A stretch of DNA of 64,000 bases from Omphiscola glabra (lineage: Eukaryota > Mollusca > Gastropoda > Lymnaeidae). A program made the position numbers and the translations under genes. The notes beneath the pieces were generated by a model. The model searched no databases and was not told the origin of the DNA. It worked only from the letters and a program-made list of their open reading frames with translations. How positions within the stretch are numbered: the stretch's first letter is position 1; every line of letters starts with the position of its first letter. This document shows, piece after piece, positions 24,729 to 37,599 of this stretch. Location of the stretch: positions 17,453,813 to 17,517,812 of the forward strand of contig OZ024807.1 in assembly GCA_964017045.1 (NCBI GenBank), read 5' to 3'.

Positions 24729-25453
24729 CATTGACCTAGTCATGTGAACCGAACCCTGACCGAACACACCTAACTGGAACCATCCCGCCTGACCAGTGCT
24801 TCTTTCAGGCAGTTCCTTGGGGGGGGGGGGGGTTGTGCTTAAAACAATAAAAATAAAATATATTTAAATTAAAAACAAAGTAATTATGTTATTTATAACA
24901 TTTTTAAAAAGAACAGGTAGCTCGTGCCATTAACGGAATACAGTGGAACCAATGAAATACACTCGATATATTTGATGATTTCTATATTTAAGTCGAATGA
25001 GGCTGACTCTATTCGATTACAAATATTCGCACTGTTCCGAAAATGGGCTCCTGATTACAAGCCAAAGACTTAATTCCCGTTGTCCGCATTTTTTGTTTTG
25101 TTGCACATGTTTAAAGAAATAAAATAACCACGTTTTTAAACTACCTTCAAAACAAATATAAAAATATACAATTTAGTAGCAGTTCTTGCTAAGTATCGTA
25201 CATGTGCATGGTGTTTCCAAATTATATTTTATCATAAAAGCATCGATTAAAGGTAATGATAGGTTATGATTATAAATTGTATGAAGGCTTTGTGCTTAAA
25301 AAAAAATGTTGTATTAACATTATTTTAAATGTACTCGATTTTACGCTTGTTGAGCTAGATAAAAGTAAAATTTAAACAACTTATATATTTTATTAATGTT
25401 AAGAAGAATTAAAGGTGGCTTACAAGTAGTGCACCTTTCATCAAATACCAAAT
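24729..25453. other. Unassigned AT-rich interval
   Basis: A G-run at 24821. No gene recognised. Confidence 0.45.
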
Positions 25454-25722
25454 AACTAGATATAGCCCGCCAAACATTGGCGACAGCAATGCGTGAACTT
25501 CCCATCTACTAGATATAGCCCGCCAATTATTGGCGACAGCAATGCGTGAACTTCCCATCTACTAGATATAGCCCGCCAAACATTGGCGACAGCAATGCGT
25601 GAACTTCCCATCTACTAGATATAGCCCGCCAAACATTGGCGACAGCAATGCGTGAACTTCCCATCTACTAGATATAGCCCGCCAAACATTGGCGACAGCA
25701 ATGCGTGAACTTCCCATCTACT
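25454..25722. repeat. 53-bp tandem repeat, five units
   Basis: Units contain ACTAGATATAGCCCGCCAAA, CATTGGCGACAGCAATGCGT and GAACTTCCCATCT and are almost identical. CGCCAAACATTGGCG forms a short stem in each unit. Confidence 0.96.
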
Positions 25723-26499
25723 AAAGTTACTTGACAAAACATGAAATCAAGTAACGCACATTTAAGAATCCCAATTTTCGCTACATCCCTTCCCTTCATG
25801 ATAGGTCACTGCACACGTTTTATTTCACGCCCATGAACTATATTAAAGATTCTGATGTCCCAACTACTTTTAAATCGAATATTTTTTAGACCATACTTAA
25901 ATTGTGACAATTTCATTTTCCGAAAAACAAAATATTACGGCTTTGAGTTATTTAAAAAAATCATTTAAGTAGTTATCGGGAATTATATATTACGCGCTAT
26001 TAAACTTATTGAATCAAACTTTCTTTCAAAAATTTAGAATTATTGAAGCAGCCAGCTAGTAAGGAAGCAACCTTAAAAGGAAGCAGTCCAGGTGTCACAC
26101 CAGAAGCGTAATATATATAAGAGATTTAAAGCGTTTGTGTTTTCTTTAAATATGCTACTTTAGTAACAAAGTTTCTTGAATAACAGAGTTTATATATATA
26201 TATAGTATATATAGTATATATATATATATTAGGCTGTATTTATTAAATTCTCAACCGCGTTTCTGTTTTTATTATCAGAATATTAAAATATGACCACCTT
26301 TTCGAACGTATTTTTCTTTTAAAAAATGAAATTTCATTTAGATGAGAATCCAATAGAAAGCTAATCCCCCCCCCCCCCACCCCACCACACACACCTTATG
26401 TTTTCACGAATAAGCAATCGATATTTGTTCTAATTCCATTTTGGTGTTACTAGTTTTAGAAAAAAATCTTGAATTTAAAAATAAATTAAATGGATTAAC
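25723..26499. other. Unassigned AT-rich interval
   Basis: TA microsatellite near 26190-26230 and a C-run near 26366. No gene. Confidence 0.45.
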
Positions 26500-26575
26500 T
26501 TACTTATTTATGCCTTTTGCCCGTCTGGGGCATATGCCGTCTACAAGAATTTTCCATTCATCTCGGTCCTGTGCT
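26500..26575 (-). pseudogene. Small LINE C-terminal fragment
   Basis: The minus strand reads AQDRDEWKILVDGICPRRAK, then GINK and a stop. This is the same type of LINE protein tail (DR-EW-x-LV) as at 61.7 kb but a different family. Only about 25 codons survive. Confidence 0.7.
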
Positions 26576-26649
26576 TTCTACTCTAGTTATGGTTTAGGTA
26601 AAAACAAACGTGTTACAGTATATCGATAGGGCAATGAGTAGTTTAAAGT

Positions 26650-26949
26650 CGTATCCGGAAGTTTGATCAAAAGAAATTTCGTCGACGGAAAATTGATCGA
26701 CGGAAATTTGATCGAACGGAATTTTGGTCTAATCTTTTTTTTTTAGTTTTTACGTTAAAATTTTGCGTCAAATTTCTTTTTGAACGCATTATGTTGTTTT
26801 ACTATATAATGTAGTGCGTTCAAAAAGAAATTTGATGAAAATTTTAACGTCTGAACTGAAAAACTGATTCGACCAAATTTCCGTTCGATCAAATTTCCGT
26901 CGATCAATTTTCCGTGACGAAATTTCTTTCGATTAAATTTCCGGTAACC
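26650..26949. mobile_element. 300-bp palindromic (fold-back) element with 9-bp flanking repeat
   Basis: Left arm CCGGAAGTTTGATCAAAAG...AATTTCGTCGACGG mirrors the right arm, which ends GAAATTTCTTTCGATTAAAT then TTCCGG. The middle also folds (TCAAATTTCTTTTTGAACGC against GCGTTCAAAAAGAAATTTGA). Nine-base GTTTAAAGT occurs immediately on both sides (26641-26649, 26950-26958). Nine-bp duplications are typical of Mutator-like elements, but no transposase is present, so the class is inferred. Confidence 0.85.
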
Positions 26950-26958
26950 GTTTAAAGT

Positions 26959-27259
26959 AGATTGAAATTGCAAAAAAAACAACATTTATATAGACTGATT
27001 ATTAGGCAATTTAGATTATGCCGTCCCTTTACCATTTATAATAATGACCAGTTTTAAAAATTAAAAAAAAAATGAAAAACCTTTCTCTAAAAGAGTGCAT
27101 TTTTTTATTTCTGGTGGTAAATATTGGAAATATTTAGAATCTATTTATTTTACGCATTATAATTATTTTCATTTGCATTCAACGTGTAGAATTGATATGA
27201 GCAGTGATTTTTGTGACGAAATTCTTTTTTTGTAAGGAATGTGTTTTTTGTTTTTCTTA

Positions 27260-27299
<40 letters not shown>

Positions 27300-28269
27300 T
27301 AAGGAGTTTACACACAAAAAGAGGTAAAATAAAAATTAAAAACCACATTGCCATTTAGTAATATTAGAAAATATTTGTATGACACAACCAGGGCAAGCGG
27401 GGCCGTCGCTTGACTATTCGAGGCCCCCCCAGCCACATCACAACTTTTAGCCCCTAAAATATCTAAGGTGCCCCTTCAGGCACAGGGTTGCAAGGCCCAC
27501 ACGTTAACTTTAAGTTCTAGAAACACCTACATTGCTAACTAGCATCCCAACCGTTGCTAATCCAAAAAAGTGTATGATAGAATGGTGCAAAATTAAATAC
27601 AGTCATGTGCTAAAATGGATTTTTGCACATTGGAGTTATAAAAAAAAAATGTGGAGACTGTAAAGTTTTAAGGGTCGAGACTAAACTGAGGCAAAAAGGC
27701 ATAGACTCAATGGCGACACATCTGGAATGAATTTCTTTCATTTTGGCTGGGAGGGAGTTAGAGATGTCCCGGGTCGTTCTTATGGCTATTTATAGCGCTT
27801 CACACCCGGAAATACCTCCTCCCAAATTGTCTGAAAGAAACGCCGATTCAAGTATGCGCCAAAATGCATCCATGCATTTTCAATTTAAATAAAAATTGTA
27901 TAATGGGAAACCTTTTCCACCATTGCTGGAGAGTCTTCGTCGCCCTCAATTTCTGCCCCCACCCCTTCCCTCAAACCTATTAGTGTGACAGTACGGGGCT
28001 GAACCTATCCCTATATTCAGAATGAGTTGCTTCAAATCCTGTCAAGTCACAGTTTTTATTCGAGTGACAGCTGCATCCAACATTTTCTCAGGATATAACC
28101 TACATCTGAACTATTCTAACATTTTAGATATGATTTAAATTGGAAAATAAACTAATAACAGGATTTGGTACATTGACTACATACGGTATAAACCAAATCC
28201 AAAATTGTACGTAGCTGCCATGTCTTTTTCCTGTTTGGACTTAAACTTTTATTTCCTTCCACTCACTTC
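26959..28269. other. Unassigned AT-rich interval
   Basis: A perfect TA microsatellite at 27262-27296 sits inside an ATTAATTAA palindrome. No gene recognised. Confidence 0.45.
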
Positions 28270-28352
28270 CTTTCCGTTCTTCTTAACTTTGTTTTTGTCT
28301 GGGTTTGCGCCCACTCTTATTCTTGTCTAATTTTTTTAGGTATGATACAAGC

Positions 28353-28876
28353 TGTTGTGAACTAGAGTTAGTTAGCCTGATGTTTTGATATGAAAGTTGT
28401 TTATGCATGGTGAGAGTTTGTATGAGAACCACTGTTGTTAGAGTGAACACTTTTTAGCCCATTAGTTGTTATGAATTATATTGGCTGAATAGTGATTGGA
28501 TGACAGGGAAATGTTAATAAACAAGTGAGTGGGTATAAAAGGACAGTGTGTTGTTTAGTCGAGAGAGAGACCGGGAGATTTGTATAGGAAGACAAGAGTT
28601 TTTGCAGTTAGAGATTTAGGGATCGTGATAGAGGAACACCTGTGTCAGTCAGAGTTTAGTTTTCACACCTGTGTAATAAGGATTTCAGATGATGTATTAA
28701 TGACTCTTGGTAGGACAACAATTTGTATATACTGAATAAACTGACTTATGAAACTCGAGGTATTATTGTGTCATTGTGTGGACCTCATTGGAATCATAGA
28801 TACCCTAGACAACGAGAGTAGGCCGTAGAGTATGTAGGCCGTAACATTGGAGGCCGCAATGAAATAGGCTGTAACA
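28353..28876 (+). mobile_element. Candidate solo LTR
   Basis: Starts TGTTGTGAACTAG and ends GGCTGTAACA (TGTT...AACA termini). It has a TATA-like TATAAAA at 28534 and AATAAA at 28735. Flanks CAAGC and CATGC match at 4 of 5 positions. It interrupts an interspersed repeat whose uninterrupted relative lies at 21.36-21.56 kb. No coding region or second LTR is present. Confidence 0.65.
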
Positions 28877-29093
28877 CATGCAAATATATATTATGCATAA
28901 TATATTATATTAAATTTATAATTATTTAAATGTTCTGTTGTTTGTACTGATGAAGGCATTTGCCGGAACGTTTACTCTTGTATTTTGTAAAAGCATCATT
29001 AAAGCTGAATATATATACTTTTATTTACACAAATTGTTTGTGTCTAATTAATATACTTACTTTGAAGCTTTATCGCAGTCCGACACTCTATAA
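28877..29093 (+). repeat. Second copy of the interspersed family, 3' portion after the LTR insertion
   Basis: TACTGATGAAGGCATTTGCC at 28956, then GGAACGTTTACTC and CTTTATCGCAGTCCGACACT. Its 5' portion (GGTTTGCGCCCACTC, TTTTTTTAGGTATGATAC) lies at about 28270-28352, on the other side of the candidate solo LTR. Confidence 0.6.
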
Positions 29094-29310
29094 TTAGAAA
29101 TATCATAATGATAAAAATATAACCAATGAGAGATAGCATGATGATAGAAAAAGAGCCAATTAGAGATAGCAGGAAAAAAATTGAACCACGTAAGAGATAA
29201 CAAGATTGTAGAAACAGAGCCAAACAGAGATAACAAGATTGTAGAAATAGAGCCAATCAGAGATAAGATTGTAGAAATAGAGCCAATCAGAGATATCATG
29301 ATGATAGATA
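29092..29310. repeat. Minisatellite, about 30-33 bp unit
   Basis: Units with AGAGATAACAAGATTGTAGA and AACAGAGCCAATC; about seven copies. Confidence 0.88.
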
Positions 29311-29639
29311 GCGATACAGAAGGGCCATTAACAAGTGCCAAGAAATTAAGCCAACATATTTCTCCTTCTAAGCGTTTACTTCTCTTGTCTCCTGACCGTG
29401 TTCTCTCATGTTTAAAGTCCTCTCACACTGACTCTGCTATCTCCACTAACCTCCTACTACCATTTCCTGTCTATTTCTACAGACTAATTTTAAGGAACAA
29501 CAAAAAACTCAAACAAGGATTTTCAAAACTGAAAGAAATATATATGAGGATTAAAAACAACAAGAAATGTCAATTTATTTGGATGAATCGAAGTATATTT
29601 CCTAATTTTTTTCCCCCATCTTATCTTATCTTATCTACT

Positions 29640-31545
29640 CCTTCTGTCTTCTTCCCCCCTACCCCCATCTCTACTGTCTTCTTCCCTCCCTTGTTTTTAC
29701 TCTCTCCTTCCCACCCCTGTCTCTACTGTCTCATTCCCCCTGTCTCTACTGTCTCATTCCCCCTGTCTATACTGTCTCCTTCCCACCCTGTCTCTACTGT
29801 CTCCTTCCCACCCCCTGTCTCTACTGTCTCATTCCCCCGTCTCTATTGTCTCCTTCCCACCCCCTGTCTCTACTATCTCTTCCCCCTTGTCTCTACTGTC
29901 TCTTTCCACCCCTGTCTCTACTGTCTCATTTCCCCTGTTTCTACAGTCTCCTTCCTACCCCCTGTCTCTAATGTCTCATTCCCACCCACTGTCTCTACTG
30001 TCTCATTCCCACCCACTGTCTCTACTGTCACCTTCCCACCCACTGTCTCCTCTGTCTCATTCCCACCCAATATTCTACTGTCTCATTCCCCCTGTCTCTA
30101 CTGTCTCATTTCCCTCCGTCTCTAATGTCTCATTCCCACCCCCTGTGTCTACTGTCTTATTCCCCCGACTCTACTGTCTCCTTCCTACCCCCTGTCTCTA
30201 CTGTCTCATTCCCTCCTGTCTCTACTGTCTCATTCCCCCTGTCTCTACTGTCTCATTCCCCTGTTTCTACTGTCTCCTTCCTACCCCCTGTCTCTACTGT
30301 CTCATTCCCAGCCACTGTCTCTACTGTCTCATTCCCCCCCGTCTCTACTGTCTACTTCCCACCACTGTCTCAACTGTCTCATTCCCCCTGTCTCTACTTT
30401 CTCATTCCCCTGTCTTTACTGTATCCTTCCTACCCCATGTCTCTACTGTCTCCTTCCCACCACTGTCTCTACTGTCTCCTTCCAACCCATTGTCTCTACT
30501 GTCTCATTCCCACCCACCGTCTCTACTGTCTCCTTCCCAACCACTGTCTCTACTGTCTCCTTCCCACCACTGTCTCTACTGTCTCCTTCCCACCCATTGT
30601 CTCTACTGTCTCATTCCCACCCACTGTCTCTACTGTCTCCTTCCCAACCACTGTCTCTACTGTCTCATTCCCACCCACTGCCTCTACTGTCTCCTTCCCA
30701 CACCATGTCTCTACTGTCTCATTCCCACCCACTGCCTCTACTGTGTCCTTCCCCCTGTCTCTACTGTCTCATTCCCCCCGTCTCTACTGTCTCCTTCCCA
30801 CTGTCTCTACTGTCTCCTTCCCACCCACTGTCTCTACTGTCTCATTCCCACCCACTGCCTCTACTGTCTCCTTCCCCCTGTCTCTACTGTCTCATTCCCC
30901 CCGTCTCTACTGTCTCCTTCCCCCTGTCTCTACTGTCTCATTCCTCCCGTCTCTACTGTCTCCTTCCCACCCACTGTCTCTACTGTCTCCTTCCCCTGTT
31001 TCTACTGTCTCATTCCCCCCCGTCTCTACTGTCTCCTTCCCACCCCCTGTCTCTACTGTCTAATTCCCACCCAATGCCTCTATTGTCTCCTTCCCACCAC
31101 CTGTCTCTACTGTCTCCTTTCCGCCCCCTGTTTCTACTGTCTCCTTCCCACCCACTGCCTCTACTGTCTCATTCCCACCCACTGCCTCTACTGTCTCCTT
31201 CCCACCACTGTCTCTACTGTCTCATTCCCCTGTCTCTACTGTCTCCTTCCCACCCCCTGTCTCTACTTTCTAATTCCCACCCAATGCCTCTATTGTCTAC
31301 TTCCCACCCCCTGTCTCTACTGTCTAATTCCCACCCACTGTCTCTACTGTCTTCTTCCCACCCCCTGTCTCTACTGTCTAATTCCCACCCACTGTCTCTA
31401 CTGTCTTCTTCCCACCCCCTGTCTCTACTGTCTCCCCCCCCCCTTGTTTCTACTGTCTCTTTCCCACCCACTGTCTCTACTGTCTCCTTCCAACCCCCTG
31501 TCTCTACCGTCGCACTTCCCACCTTCTATAACAGACTTGACAACC
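29640..31545. repeat. Polypyrimidine minisatellite, 1.9 kb
   Basis: Units of variable length built on CTGTCTCTACTGTCTCATTC and CCACCCC; the + strand is almost purely C and T apart from the A/G of CTACTGTC. Long open frames (SLLSHSHPLSLLSPS-type) are translations of the array, not a gene. Confidence 0.96.
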
Positions 31546-31559
31546 CCTAGTAAAGCCTG

Positions 31560-32482
31560 ACCATTCGGCTATGGAGACACACCCGGCCCTCCATAAACCA
31601 GAATTAACCCTCATACCCAGTGTACACAGATTCGATATTTATTATCCAACCCTATCTCTGCGTGCATTCCCTTGGATAGAGAGAAAGGTTCAGACTGGGG
31701 AAAGAAGAAAAAAGGTGCACGAGTTGAGAGTCGAAGCGGAGTAAAGCATTAATCTCATTCCGTCTGTTTTCTATCCCTGGTCTGATGACCCGTTTACTGT
31801 GGGTGGGGGTCTGGATATCTTGCCAAATAGCTTTGAAACCTTGGAGAATAGAAGCTTGGCACATACGGACTCAGCGATGTTTAAGGGAAGGCTTTTGAAG
31901 CGATTTCTGGAGAGCTAGAAGGAGGTATAAGAGATGAATAAAATAAACTTGAATCGGATTTTAGAAGAGGAACGGGAGTGGGGCGGCGCCGTTGGGGGAG
32001 GCAATATGGCCGCCTTATCGTATTGGAAACATTGTTATCTAAACATAAAGCTAATATTCCAGTGTTCCTCTCTTGCTGTGGTGTCTAGCCAAAACGTAAA
32101 CTCTTCAAAACTCTTCCTCATATTTACGTTCTTCGTGCATTACTATAAAAATATATTAAATATTTCTTAAAATTAATGGTAGTAAGCTGTCTTCATTTTT
32201 TTTTTTTTAAAAAGGAAATGCAAATAATTTGGATATGTAAAATAAAAGTCTGAAAATAAAAGCCGGGGTCAGCTTGACTTCACAGTTCCAATGTCACGTG
32301 TCAATTAGAAGGAGCCAGAGTCATGACAACTTGTCCAGGAACATCATGTGTATCTTAAAAGCTAAGGAAGGTCTTATAACGGATTGGTGGGATAAGTGTG
32401 TGTGTGTGTGTGGGCGGGGGGGGGGGGGGTTCGATGCCATATACATCGTGATTTTTTTTTGGCAGGGACATCACAGTTTCTG
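31560..32482. other. Unassigned interval
   Basis: GT tract and G-run near 32398-32428. No gene recognised. Confidence 0.45.
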
Positions 32483-35400
32483 AGTAATGCATAACTTATT
32501 ACAGAACAAAGCAATGCATAACTGCTTACAGAACAAAGCAATGCATAACTTATTACAGAACAAAGCAATGCATAACTGCTTACAGAACAAAACAATGCAT
32601 AACTGCTTACAGAACAAAGCAATGCATAACTGCTTACAGAACAAAGTAATGCATAACTGCTTACAGAACAAAGTAATGCATAACTGCTTACAGAACAAAG
32701 TAATGCATAACTGCTTACAGAACAAAGTAATGCATAACTGCTTACAGAACAGAGTAATGCATAACTGCTTACAGAACAAAGTAATGCATAACTGCTTACA
32801 GAACAAAGCAATGCATAACTGCTTACAGAACACAGCAATGCTTAACTGCTTACAGAACACAGCAATGCTTAACTGCTTACAGAACAAAGCAATGCATAAC
32901 TGCTTACAGAACAAAGCAATGCTTTTAACTGCTTACAGAACAAAGTAATGTATAACTGCTTACAGAACAAAGTAATGCATAACTGCTTACAGAACACAGC
33001 AATGCTTAACTTCTAACAGAACACAGCAATGCTTAACTTCTAACAGAACACAGCAATGCTTAACTTCTAACAGAACACAGCAATGCTTAACTTCTAACAG
33101 AACACAGCAATGCTTAACTTCTAACAGAACACAGCAATGCATAACGTCTAACAGAAAACTGACATGCATTACTTCTAACAGAACAAAGCAATGCTTAACT
33201 GCTTACAGAACACAGCAATGCATAACTTCTAACAGAACACAGCAATGCTTAACTGCTTACAGAACACAGCAATGCTTAACTTCTAACAGAACACAGCAAT
33301 GCATAACGTCTAACAGAAAACTGACATGCATTACTTCTAACAGAACACAGGAATGCTTAACTGCTTACAGAACAAAGTAATGCATAACTGCTTACAGAAC
33401 AAAGTAATGCATAACTGCTTACAGAACACAGCAATGCTTAACTTCTAACAGAACACAGCAATGCTTAACTTCTAACAGAACACAGCAATGCTTAACTTCT
33501 AACAGAACACAGCAATGCTTAACTTCTAACAGAACACAGCAATGCTTAACTTCTAACAGAACACAGCAATGCTTAACTTCTAACAGAACACAGCAATGCT
33601 TAACTTCTAACAGAACACAGCAATGCTTACTTCTAACAGAACACAGCAATGCTTAACTTCTAACAGAACACAGCAATGCTTAACTTCTAACAGAACACAG
33701 CAATGCATAACGTCTAACAGAAAACTGACATGCATTACTTCTAACAGAACAAAGCAATGCTTAACTGCTTACAGAACACAGCAATGCATAACTTCTAACA
33801 GAACACAGCAATGCTTAACTGCTTACAGAACACAGCAATGCTTAACTTCTAACAGAACACAGCAATGCATAACGTCTAACAGAAAACTGACATGCATTAC
33901 TTCTAACAGAACACAGGAATGCTTAACTGCTTACGGAACAAAGTAATGCATAACTGCTTACAGAACAAAGTAATGCATAACTGCTTACAGAACACAGCAA
34001 TGCTTAACTTCTAACAGAACACAGCAATGCTTAACTTCTAACAGAACACAGCAATGCATAACTTCTAACAGAACACAGCAATGCTTAACTTCTAACAGAA
34101 CACAGCAATGCTTAACTTCTAACAGAACACAGCAATGCTTAACTTCTAACAGAACACAGCAATGCTTAACTTCTAACAGAACACAGCAATGCTTACTTCT
34201 AACAGAACACAGCAATGCTTAACTTCTAACAGAACACAGCAATGCATAACGTCTAACAGAAAACTGACATGCATTACTTCTAACAGAACAAAGCAATGCA
34301 TAACTTCTAACAGAACACAGCAATGCTTAACTTCTAACAGAACACAGCAATGCATAACGTCTAACAGAAAACTGACATGCATTACTTCTAACAGAACAAA
34401 GCAATGCATAACTTCTAACAGAACAGAGTAATGCATAACTTCTAACAGAACACAGCAATGCTTAACTTCTAACAGAACACAGCAATGCTTAACTTCTAAC
34501 AGAACACAGCAATGCTTAACTTCTAACAGAACACAGCAATGCTTAACTTCTAACAGAACACAGCAATGCTTAACTTCTAACAGAACACAGCAATGCTTAA
34601 CTTCTAACAGAACACAGCAATGCTTAACTTCTAACAGAACACAGCAATGCTTAACTTCTAACAGAACACAGCAATGCTTACTTCTAACAGAACACAGCAA
34701 TGCTTAACTTCTAACAGAACACAGCAATGCATAACGTCTAACAGAAAACTGACATGCATTACTTCTAACAGAACAAAGCAATGCATAACTTCTAACAGAA
34801 CACAGCAATGCTTAACTTCTAACAGAACACAGCAATGCATAACGTCTAACAGAAAACTGACATGCATTACTTCTAACAGAACAGAGTAATGCATAACTTC
34901 TAACAGAACAGAGTAATGCATAACTTCTAACAGAACACAGCAATGCTTAACTTCTAACAGAACACAGCAATGCTTAACTTCTAACAGAACACAGCAATGC
35001 TTAACTTCTAACAGAACACAGCAATGCTTAACTTCTAACAGAACACAGCAATGCTTAACTTCTAACAGAACACAGCAATGCTTAACTTCTAACAGAACAC
35101 AGCAATGCTTACTTCTAACAGAACACAGCAATGCTTAACTTCTAACAGAACACAGCAATGCATAACGTCTAACAGAAAACTGACATGCATTACTTCTAAC
35201 AGAACAAAGCAATGCATAACTTCTAACAGAACACAGCAATGCTTAACTTCTAACAGAACACAGCAATGCATAACGTCTAACAGAAAACTGACATGCATTA
35301 CTTCTAACAGAACAAAGCAATGCATAACTTCTAACAGAACAGAGTAATGCATAACTTCTAACAGAACACAGCAATGCTTAACTTCTAACAGAACAAAGCA

Positions 35401-35765
35401 ATGCATAACGTCTAACAGAAAACGGACATGCATTACTTCTAACAGAACAAAGCAATGCATAACTTCTAACAGAACAGAGTAATGCATAACTTCTAACAGA
35501 ACACAGCAATGCTTAACTTCTAACAGAACACAGCAATGCATAACGTCTAACAGAAAACGGACATGCATTACTTCTAACAGAACAAAGCAATGCATAACTT
35601 CTAACAGAACAAAGCAATGCATTACTTCTAACAGAACAGAGTAATACCTAACTGCTAACATAATAGAGAAATGCATAACAGAACTAAACAATACATAACT
35701 GATAATAGAACATAGTAATGCATATCTGCTAATAGAACAGAACAATATGCATCTGCTAACAGAAC
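32483..35765. repeat. 27-bp satellite-like array with higher-order structure, 3.3 kb
   Basis: About 120 units. The left third uses ACTGCTTACAGAACAAAGCA types; the rest uses AACAGAACACAGCAATGCTT plus AACTTCT. Variants (AACGTCT, AAAACTGACATGCATTAC, ACAGAGTAATGC, and a shortened unit lacking one base pair) recur in blocks around 33.6, 34.2, 34.7 and 35.1 kb. Open frames on both strands come from the 27-bp period. Confidence 0.97.
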
Positions 35766-35924
35766 ACTAATAATATTATTTATTTAGCAAATAATCCAAT
35801 GGTCTTCCAGATATTTAAATTTAGCAAGATACAACAAAAGAAATACCTACCCAGGATGTTTGAAATGAAGCAGAGTGACCTCCCAGGACCTCTGGGACGT
35901 ACTGCTTACGAGCATTAGTTTCCT

Positions 35925-36540
35925 GAATGTGGAATTGGTGTCTGTGGTCCTGGTATCAATGATAACAGTGTCTGTGGTCCCGGTGTCTGTGGTCTTTGTG
36001 TATGTGTTCTCGGTGTATGTGGACCTTATGTCTGTGGTCCTGATATCTGTGTACTCAGTGTATTTGGTCCTGGTGTCTGTGGCCCTGATGACTGTGTGTC
36101 AAGTTTATGTGGTCCTAGTGTCTGTAGTCCTGGTTCTGTGGTTTTAGTGTCTGTGATCTGATATATGTGTTCTCAGTGTCTGTGGTCCTACGACATATTG
36201 TCTGTGGCCCTGTTTTCTGTTGCCACGTGTATTTGGCTCTGGTGACTGTGCAACTGGTGTATGAGCTCTGTGCCTTTGGTCTTGGTGTCTTAGACCCTGG
36301 TTTTGTGTGGCCCTATTCATGTTGACTTGTGAATGTGGCCCTAGTCCTGTTGACTGGTGTCTGTGGCTCTATGCATGTTGATGTGTGTCTGTGGCTCTAT
36401 GCATGTTGATGTGTGTCTGTGGTCCTATGCATGTTGATGTGTCTCCGTGGTCCTATGCATATTGATGTGTGTCTGTGGTCCTATGCCTGTTGATGTGTGT
36501 CTGTGGTCCTTGTCATGTTGATGTGTGTCTGTGGTTCACG
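35925..36540. repeat. Degenerate GT-rich minisatellites
   Basis: First part: 15-18 bp GTGTCTGTGGTCCTG variants. From about 36365: 28-bp units with GCATGTTGATGTGTGTCTGT and GGTCCTAT. Confidence 0.87.
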
Positions 36541-37599
36541 GCTTGACATGATTACATAAAAGTTTAACTCAGAGAAGTTTATCTACTACTGATAATGTTT
36601 TCTTGTTAAAGTATAAGTTAACTGATTCAATTCTTTCCTTTGTAAATTACTCTAAAGCGAGACATAATTATTTCTTATCTTGATAACCTCTATATCACAA
36701 AGAAATAGAAATAGCTTTGCCTATGTCTGTAAATCTGGTCACTACACGATCATTTAAAGCAACGTTTTCCAACGAGGGCGTATCCCCAACCCCCATGCGA
36801 CGCCCCTACACACAGAAAGAGATCTGAAGATTATAGTTACAGGGGACATCTCTTGGGGTGGGGGGGGGGGCTATTGTACGTTTAAAAGATGGCGGGGCAA
36901 TGTTACACATCACAAGCGGGGGGGGGGGGGGACCGTTGCATCATTCCTTTTGAAATACTCAAGTGGGGAGTGGGGGCGAAAATGGTTTGGAAACACGGGT
37001 TTACATGGTCACATTAAAGGCAGTCGTGTGCTATTGTCACAAATTCAGCGGAGTTGGGGGGGGGGGTTAACTTTAAATACGGTACTCACTTTTTTATAAA
37101 GAGAACCCCCCCCCCCCCCCCCCCCAAAAATGTAATAGAAGTTACAGTATTGAAACACATACGGACAGAAAAGTGTAATTTAAAAAAAAACAACAACAAA
37201 CTAATATAAACTTTTTAAATTACTGAGCAGGTGAGATCCCCGTAGCAGAAATCTTCTGTATATTGGGAGACTTAAATTGGAACTTTAAATACATTTTGTT
37301 ATACCTTTCAAGGAGCAATTTCGACATCTACGAACTAGAAGAAAATATTGACGAGGAGCGATTGGGCCCACTTGTTCCTAGGAGCTATGGAGACCTCACT
37401 AATGATGACATCTTTATTGAATTCATATCTTTCATGGGGCTTCGTTTGCGCTTTATTCAGGCGAAAAGTTTCCCCAATTTCTCTTCCATTGACGTCTGGC
37501 CGGCCTGCTAGCGGCTTTGACATGTCTAGCGTGTGGCTGACATAAGTGGACTCAGCGGTCTGATCTTTTCTCATATGTGTGCCTGGTGCGGACTTGAGG
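36541..37599. other. Unassigned interval with homopolymers
   Basis: G-runs near 36858, 36918 and 37058 and a C-run near 37108. Open frames at 37263-37570 show no family resemblance. No gene supported. Confidence 0.45.

Noticed and set aside
29181..31560. Long + strand open frames rich in Ser, Leu, Pro and Cys
   Set aside because: They translate the polypyrimidine minisatellite; all three frames are open in parallel.
32374..35745. Possible CRISPR array
   Set aside because: Units are directly contiguous with no unique spacers, in a eukaryotic context without cas genes.
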